A program made the position numbers and the translations under genes. 64,000 bases of DNA from Sparassis latifolia (lineage: Eukaryota; Basidiomycota; Agaricomycetes; Polyporales; Sparassidaceae), in the NCBI GenBank assembly GCA_018466975.1, contig CM031562.1, positions 1,364,001-1,428,000 on the forward strand, read 5' to 3'. How positions within the stretch are numbered: the stretch's first letter is position 1; every line of letters starts with the position of its first letter. The notes under the pieces are model-generated. The model did no database searches, had not been told where the DNA came from, and saw only the letters and a program-made list of their open reading frames with translations. Positions 58,801 through 64,000 of the stretch are shown piece after piece.

Positions 58801-61800
58801 ATCCATCTTTTCGTCAATCTTCCGTTTCGGGACGTCCACCTGGGCGTGGCTGCCAGGTTCCGATTGCAACGCCCGAGATAGGTTGGCAGAGAACGAACGA
58901 AGGTAACTCAGGCTCTCTTCCCTCGCACCGGTAGCCCATATGAACTTCAGATGCGCATACACGACAATATGAGGCGCCTTCACATGCTGGTTCTCGCGAT
59001 ACGGCTGCTGCAACTGTCTACCAGTCAGTAAGCACAGTTATCTCGAGGCATGCGCCTACTCACCCTCTCCGGCGACAGAAGAGAGTTTATTGTCTTTTCT
59101 GCTAGGAACATTCGCTCGGACTTGCGACAGAGATTTGCAAATTTGATCCACATGACTGGGTCGTCATCGGGGCTCAGAACCAATGCTCGTACTTGAAGAA
59201 TTCGTTGCCAAACCTCCACATCAGGTTGACAGCCTTTCAGCCTGTGCAAATGGTCAGTCGATAGGAGCGAGAAGAAGTGACAGTCAAACCTCTTCATCCA
59301 AGTTCTCCTCATCGCCTGCTGACGCTCTGGCTGATCGGCATACTGTTTGTAAGTAATGATCTCTTCGAGCTCAGACAGCATCTGCGCGCGGACCATCGTA
59401 CTACATATATCGTTCATTACCATCCGGATAGTATCTTTGAAATCAGACTCACTTGTACGATCGCCCATAGCTCTCACCAACCAGGGAGGTGAACTCTGGA
59501 TCCAACATGTCACGAGCTTTGGCTATCTGTGTCATAGCCTTGGGGAACTGGTTCTGATGAACAGACAAAATGGCTCTGTAGAAGGGACGGTCTGCTGAAT
59601 CGGGCTTCATGGTCGCGAGGTAGTCCTCCATGGAGTCCCAATCATTCAGAGACCACGCCGCAGCAGCTGCCATAGGAGCAATCTCCCTGCGATCCTCATG
59701 ACTGGCTTTGGCCCAGTTCTCCTCCACTCGCTGTGCCAGCTCGTCCCATTCTCCCAGAGCGTGCAAACACTTCATTCTGCCGATAGCGATATTGAGTGAG
59801 TCGGGGTCTTCCTGAGCCTTCTCTTCGTACGTCTTGAGCGCTTCCTGCCACCTGCCGAGCCTTTCGTACCATTCCTCGTGCTTGCTGACGTCGTACTGTT
59901 CACGTGCTATCAGCAGCGTTCCCCAGGCAGCATCATGTTGCTGGAGCTTGGAATTGATCCCAATAAGAGCTTCGATAATAGTGGGTGATGTCTCGGAGAA
60001 GAAGTCCAGCTCCTTATAGTGCAAGGCTTTGGCGTATGCATGATATTTCATCGCGTACTCTCCAAGTGTCCGATTCTCAATCGGTAAGGCCTTGTCTTCG
60101 TGCTCCATAAATTCAGCCAAATTCAGGAGGCGATGCACCAGATCGGAAGGTGCTAGACTTGAAGTGATTGCGAATTCAATTGAGCGCACGAGATCCTCCT
60201 GCGAAAATAAGAAGGTCAGCGCGCAGGAGCGAGGTCGATAAAGCTACGGTGAGGACCTGATACTGGTCGTAGAGCTCTCCCCAGCAAGAAATGAACGCAG
60301 CATTGAAGAGTTCTTTGGCAAGCGGTGGATGAACATCAACGAGACTCATGCAAGCTCGCAGAGCATGAGACGGTGATTCTTTCATGAACTCCACGGACAA
60401 TCTGTGGATCCACTCCATCCAGTCATCCTTGGTAGAGATCTGTGATACGTCCCACGCTTGCTTGAGATGCTGTTGGTTTACAGTCATCTTAGTCGCCTCG
60501 GCGGGAGCAGAGAACTCGGGAGCCTTCGATCCATCACCCAGCCTGTGAAAGGTATGTTACAATCGGTGAGATGAGATTCAACATGGATAACAAACAATAA
60601 CTCGGAGGCACCGGCTTCCTGTGGCAACCGCTCTCCATTGAGAAGTTTCGTGATTAGACTCTCGTACTTGGGATGGGTTAATCTGTTGCGATTCAGACAC
60701 TGGCAGAAAATGAGAACACGACCGACATTGAAGCAAAATATACATTACCTTGTTCACAGTAGGAATGAAGATGGCATAGTCAGGACCGAGTTGAATAACC
60801 AAAGAACACAAGGTATCCATAACAGTCATCCTTAACTCGTTATTGGAATGTCCCAGTACACGGACCAGTGGATGTATGATTCGAGATGCGTGATCAGAGA
60901 AATTGACTCTCCTAGAAAGCCCATCTATTGTTTGTACCGCGCTCTTACGAAGTGCGGTAGGTGCGTCAGGCCTCTCATAAGTCTTGACAATAATTGGGAT
61001 GACAAGCTGAAGATATTCTTCGATGTTGGCACCGAATGTGAGAAACGCATCGAAGATCTTGATCTGCGTGTTCGTAGTCTTGTCATTGAGCTCGCCTTCG
61101 AATACCTTGAGCATGAGAGGCAGGATGGTCGGTAAGAATGGTTTGAATTCGGCATCGAGCGCCTTCCCAAGGGCTTCAACCAGTGATACCAGTGTCAGTT
61201 GCAGTGAGACGTTCTCCCACAACTCGTTGATCAAGCCAAAAACTTCGGGCATGAAATTGCGTACATGCTGCTTGATAATGCTTACCAAGATAGCAAGCTG
61301 TTCCAGGTGGAATACTTGTAAACGAGCGGTAGACGTGCGTGCGACAGCAGTAAACGCTGGTATAATCTAAAAGAAGTTAGATCGTCATGAAGACAGGCAG
61401 TGAAGTAACTAACCTGCGGAAGGAATGTCACACATTTCAAACCCTGAGTTTTGAAGATAGACATGATTGCTTCGATAACTTTGTGGTGTTGACCGCTGAT
61501 GGACTGGTCCTTCAGAATGTCAAGCAGCGCATTTATAGCCACAGTCTGATAGTAGTCATCCGATGTTGCTGAGGTGCTGTTATAGTTTCTGGGCGCGGAG
61601 TTCGCCAGACTTGAAGTCAATTCACTGGTAGTCTCCTCTTCCGGCTTGGTCTACAAGGGCAAGTGATGAGCCTATCACTCGAAAATAGAAGGAGTATAAA
61701 CTGACCTTACGCCTGTATGGATCCAGAGCACCGAGAATGCCTAGAACCTTGATGACCTCCCGTTTCACGGATGGTTTGGACTCTGTTCGCAGTATCCTGG

Positions 61801-64000
61801 TCAAGATCTGGAGTAGCTGAGGGTAGTCGACGAGCGGCATAACGACATATCCTGTACTGGAGCACATCTGACCCAATGTGTGAAGTGCTGCATCTCGTTT
61901 AGGCTGCGACGGGTCTGCCAGTCTTGCGATGATTACTTGCATTAGATCTGGAACGTGAGGCATCACATCTTCTCCTCCAACGCGAGACAATTCGCCAAGA
62001 CACGCGAGGACATTGGCAGCTACCGTTGAATTATTGTCGTTGGCCTTTGGAAGTAGCACGCGCAGCATTGGAATTGCATATGGTTTGATAAGTCGCTGAG
62101 TCGCGCTGACGAGAAGGGTCAATAAGCGTGTGCAATCTTCTCTGCTGCGTCTGAAAGGACATGTCAGCGAAAAGCTGACGAAGTTCAAGGTTTAACATAC
62201 GTGACAGTGGAATACTCAAGCTCGGTCAGGAGTTGTATAAGGGTCTTCCTAAGTGACGGCATGACGTATGCCGGATTGTGTAGAGCTAGGCGGCCGATCA
62301 GACCAACGGCAATCACGCGATTATCGAAGTCCTCGTCATTTATGGCGATGAAAAGGGACCGTACGTTCTCAGCCTGAGCAAGATGCTTGTCAAATCGTTC
62401 GTGTAGCGACGACAATACAGTCCGCCTGATCGAAGAATCTGAGGAAAACCATTTAGACTGAGTGCAACGAATGCTGAAGGAAAATACCTGGATCCGCGAT
62501 TCCGACAGTGAGAAGCTTGTCGATCACGTCACTAATGATCTCAATCGAGTGGTTACTAGCTTGATAACAGATAGGGTCCCGAATGAAAAGGCGACAACAG
62601 GTCTCTGCGGCGGCGCGCCTCACTTCGGGGAAATCGGAGTCAAGGTACGGCAAGGCACAATCACGAACGAACTCGTTCAGTATATGTCCTATACAACGTC
62701 AGGAAAGGTTACATGCTGCAGATACCCGCTTACCACTGAAGTCAAATTCGCCCAGCGTCGTCAGCGCCAATGTGACGAGCTCAGCATTCTTATTGTCGGC
62801 ACTCGTAGCCTGTCATGGTAAATTAGGCTTGTGGCTTAACAGATGCCAGAGTAAGCAACTCGCCTCTGAGAGTGTGTAATCTCTGTTTGGTGCTGCAGGC
62901 TCGCCGCGAAGCAGAGAAGAAGGCGCTCCCAGTGGTTTGTAAGGCTGCCCGGACAAAATTTGTGATAGGAGGTCCAACAAACGATCTAACGCATTCACGT
63001 GAACGGACGTTCAGGTAAAGAGGCCTTAAAGGTTCTACCTTGAATAGTTTTGAGCAACGGAGGAATGTGACATGCAATATTCATCAGAGCTTGCCGCAAG
63101 GGTTCAGTGAGTCCACAAGCAAACATTAAATCTAGTTGGTCGTGCAAAAGCTTGGTCAGATTTGGACCGACCGCCGACGCGAGCATGCCGACGCATTGAA
63201 AGATTGGTTCTTCTGAGGGCGCGTTCTTTTTACTAGGTGAATGAGGTGAGCGAGAGTCAACTAAAAGGAGAGGTAAGAAATCACCCTCGCATCTGCAATC
63301 CCTGCTTGATGTGGGTCATGATCGAGTCCAGAAAGGACTTCATTTCACTACCCACAGCCATCGCGACATGGCCAATAGCGATAAACGCTTGAATTCGCTG
63401 TTAGTACTTGGGCTGCTTGCAACGTGGACACCACAGGCGTACCAAACGATCTTTCATTTGGTTTATCTAATTGTGTCAGTAGATGGGCCATAGCTCTGTG
63501 TAGATGGTGTTCTGTGAATGTCTGCGTGTCGTAGACAGCGAGCGTTGGAATCAAGGTAATAACCATCTTGCGCACGAGCGCGTCGCGATGAGTCTTAAAA
63601 GACAGTATTTGCTCAGCGGCGTCAAGGAAGTTCTCTTTCATGAACTGAATAAATTGTGAGAGAAAGGTATTGCGGATAGTACATATAATGCTGACCATGC
63701 CCCCATGCAGAAACAGCTCTCGGTACGTTAGCAAGGACCCATGTATGACCTCCGGTGCCGCCATCTTTAAACCCAATTGTGCATCTTGCAAGATTCTCAA
63801 CAAGACCGGGCTCCGGATCTGTCGATCTCGCTGCGTTATGATCTCCAGACAGGCGGCCAATAGTTCAGCTGCACTCTCTCTGACGATCACACGAGCGTCA
63901 CGCAGCGGAACCAGAATATTGTCGAAGACCAAGCTGATGTGAGAGTGGAAAAATGTCGGGCTGTTGCGTGCCAGTTCCTTTAAGATGAGAACACCTGCGT
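55852..64000 (-). CDS. TOR1: TOR serine/threonine kinase, 5' end outside the window
   Basis: Central kinase of TORC1/TORC2, linking nutrients to growth. Read on the minus strand from the right edge: HEAT repeats (64000 to about 60550; [40 protein letters not shown]), FAT region (to about 57985; [40 protein letters not shown]), FRB (about 57960-57600; [20 protein letters not shown], then SRLYF, and KAWEIYY), kinase ([61 protein letters not shown]), and FATC ending QCFSGWCAFW. The last codons need a 49-nt intron before GTGTGCATTCTGGTGA; the stop is at 55852-55854. About 20-25 introns. The FRB Ser and Trp that contact FKBP12-rapamycin are kept, so rapamycin sensitivity is expected. No frame break was seen. 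Probably over 2,100 residues lie in the window; only a short N-terminus is missing. Fungi may have one or two TOR genes, so the number is nominal. Confidence 0.95.

Overview
The window looks like a gene-dense piece of a basidiomycete nuclear genome, most likely an agaricomycete. Protein-coding genes are cut by many short introns of about 50-70 nt with GT..AG ends and CTAAC-like branch sites. Exons are often very small, coding stretches are GC-rich, and the gene content is fungal: a Zn2Cys6 factor, an OLE1-type desaturase with fused cytochrome b5, a single long TOR kinase, and a tRNA-Pro with a short anticodon-loop intron. All exon boundaries here were read by eye from splice sites and family motifs, with no transcript data.

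Layout. 1-6.47 kb has no convincing gene. 6.5-8.5 kb is a Zn2Cys6 transcription factor (+). 8.5-10.7 kb holds repeats and a decayed copy of the 3' end of the next gene. 10.7-12.9 kb is a large Ser/Pro-rich protein of unknown function (-). 14.0-17.0 kb is an ELMO/CED-12 protein (+), convergent with methylenetetrahydrofolate reductase (17.6-19.8 kb, -). MTHFR is divergent from a PUS1-type tRNA pseudouridine synthase (20.7-23.0 kb, +) that carries an apparent one-base frameshift. Next come an acyl-CoA delta-9 desaturase with 3-nt and 5-nt micro-exons (23.8-25.8 kb, +), a vacuolar-type amino acid transporter (27.1-29.0 kb, +) and an R3H-SUZ RNA-binding protein (29.5-32.4 kb, +).

34.1-42.2 kb contains less known genes: a multi-pass membrane protein (-), a conserved-looking hypothetical (-), a DUF202 membrane protein (-), and a large disordered protein (+) divergent from it. 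42.9-49.1 kb has two secreted enzymes on the minus strand, a class 3 lipase and a membrane-anchored aspartic protease with Ser/Pro-rich tandem repeats. A decayed 630-bp inverted repeat lies between them. 50.2-52.0 kb is a xylulokinase (+), followed by an F-box/LRR-like pseudogene, an AT-rich stretch and tRNA-Pro(AGG). The right end holds an F-box/RCC1 protein (-) and TOR (-), whose N-terminus lies beyond the window.

Most genes are housekeeping or growth-signalling genes that do not form a biosynthetic cluster: TOR, ELMO (a Rac-GEF partner), MTHFR (one-carbon metabolism), PUS1 (tRNA modification), the desaturase, and xylulokinase (pentose use). I found no clear new multi-gene system. The most notable signals are the desaturase micro-exons, the PUS1 frameshift, the pseudogene copy beside its likely parent, and the fossil inverted repeats.
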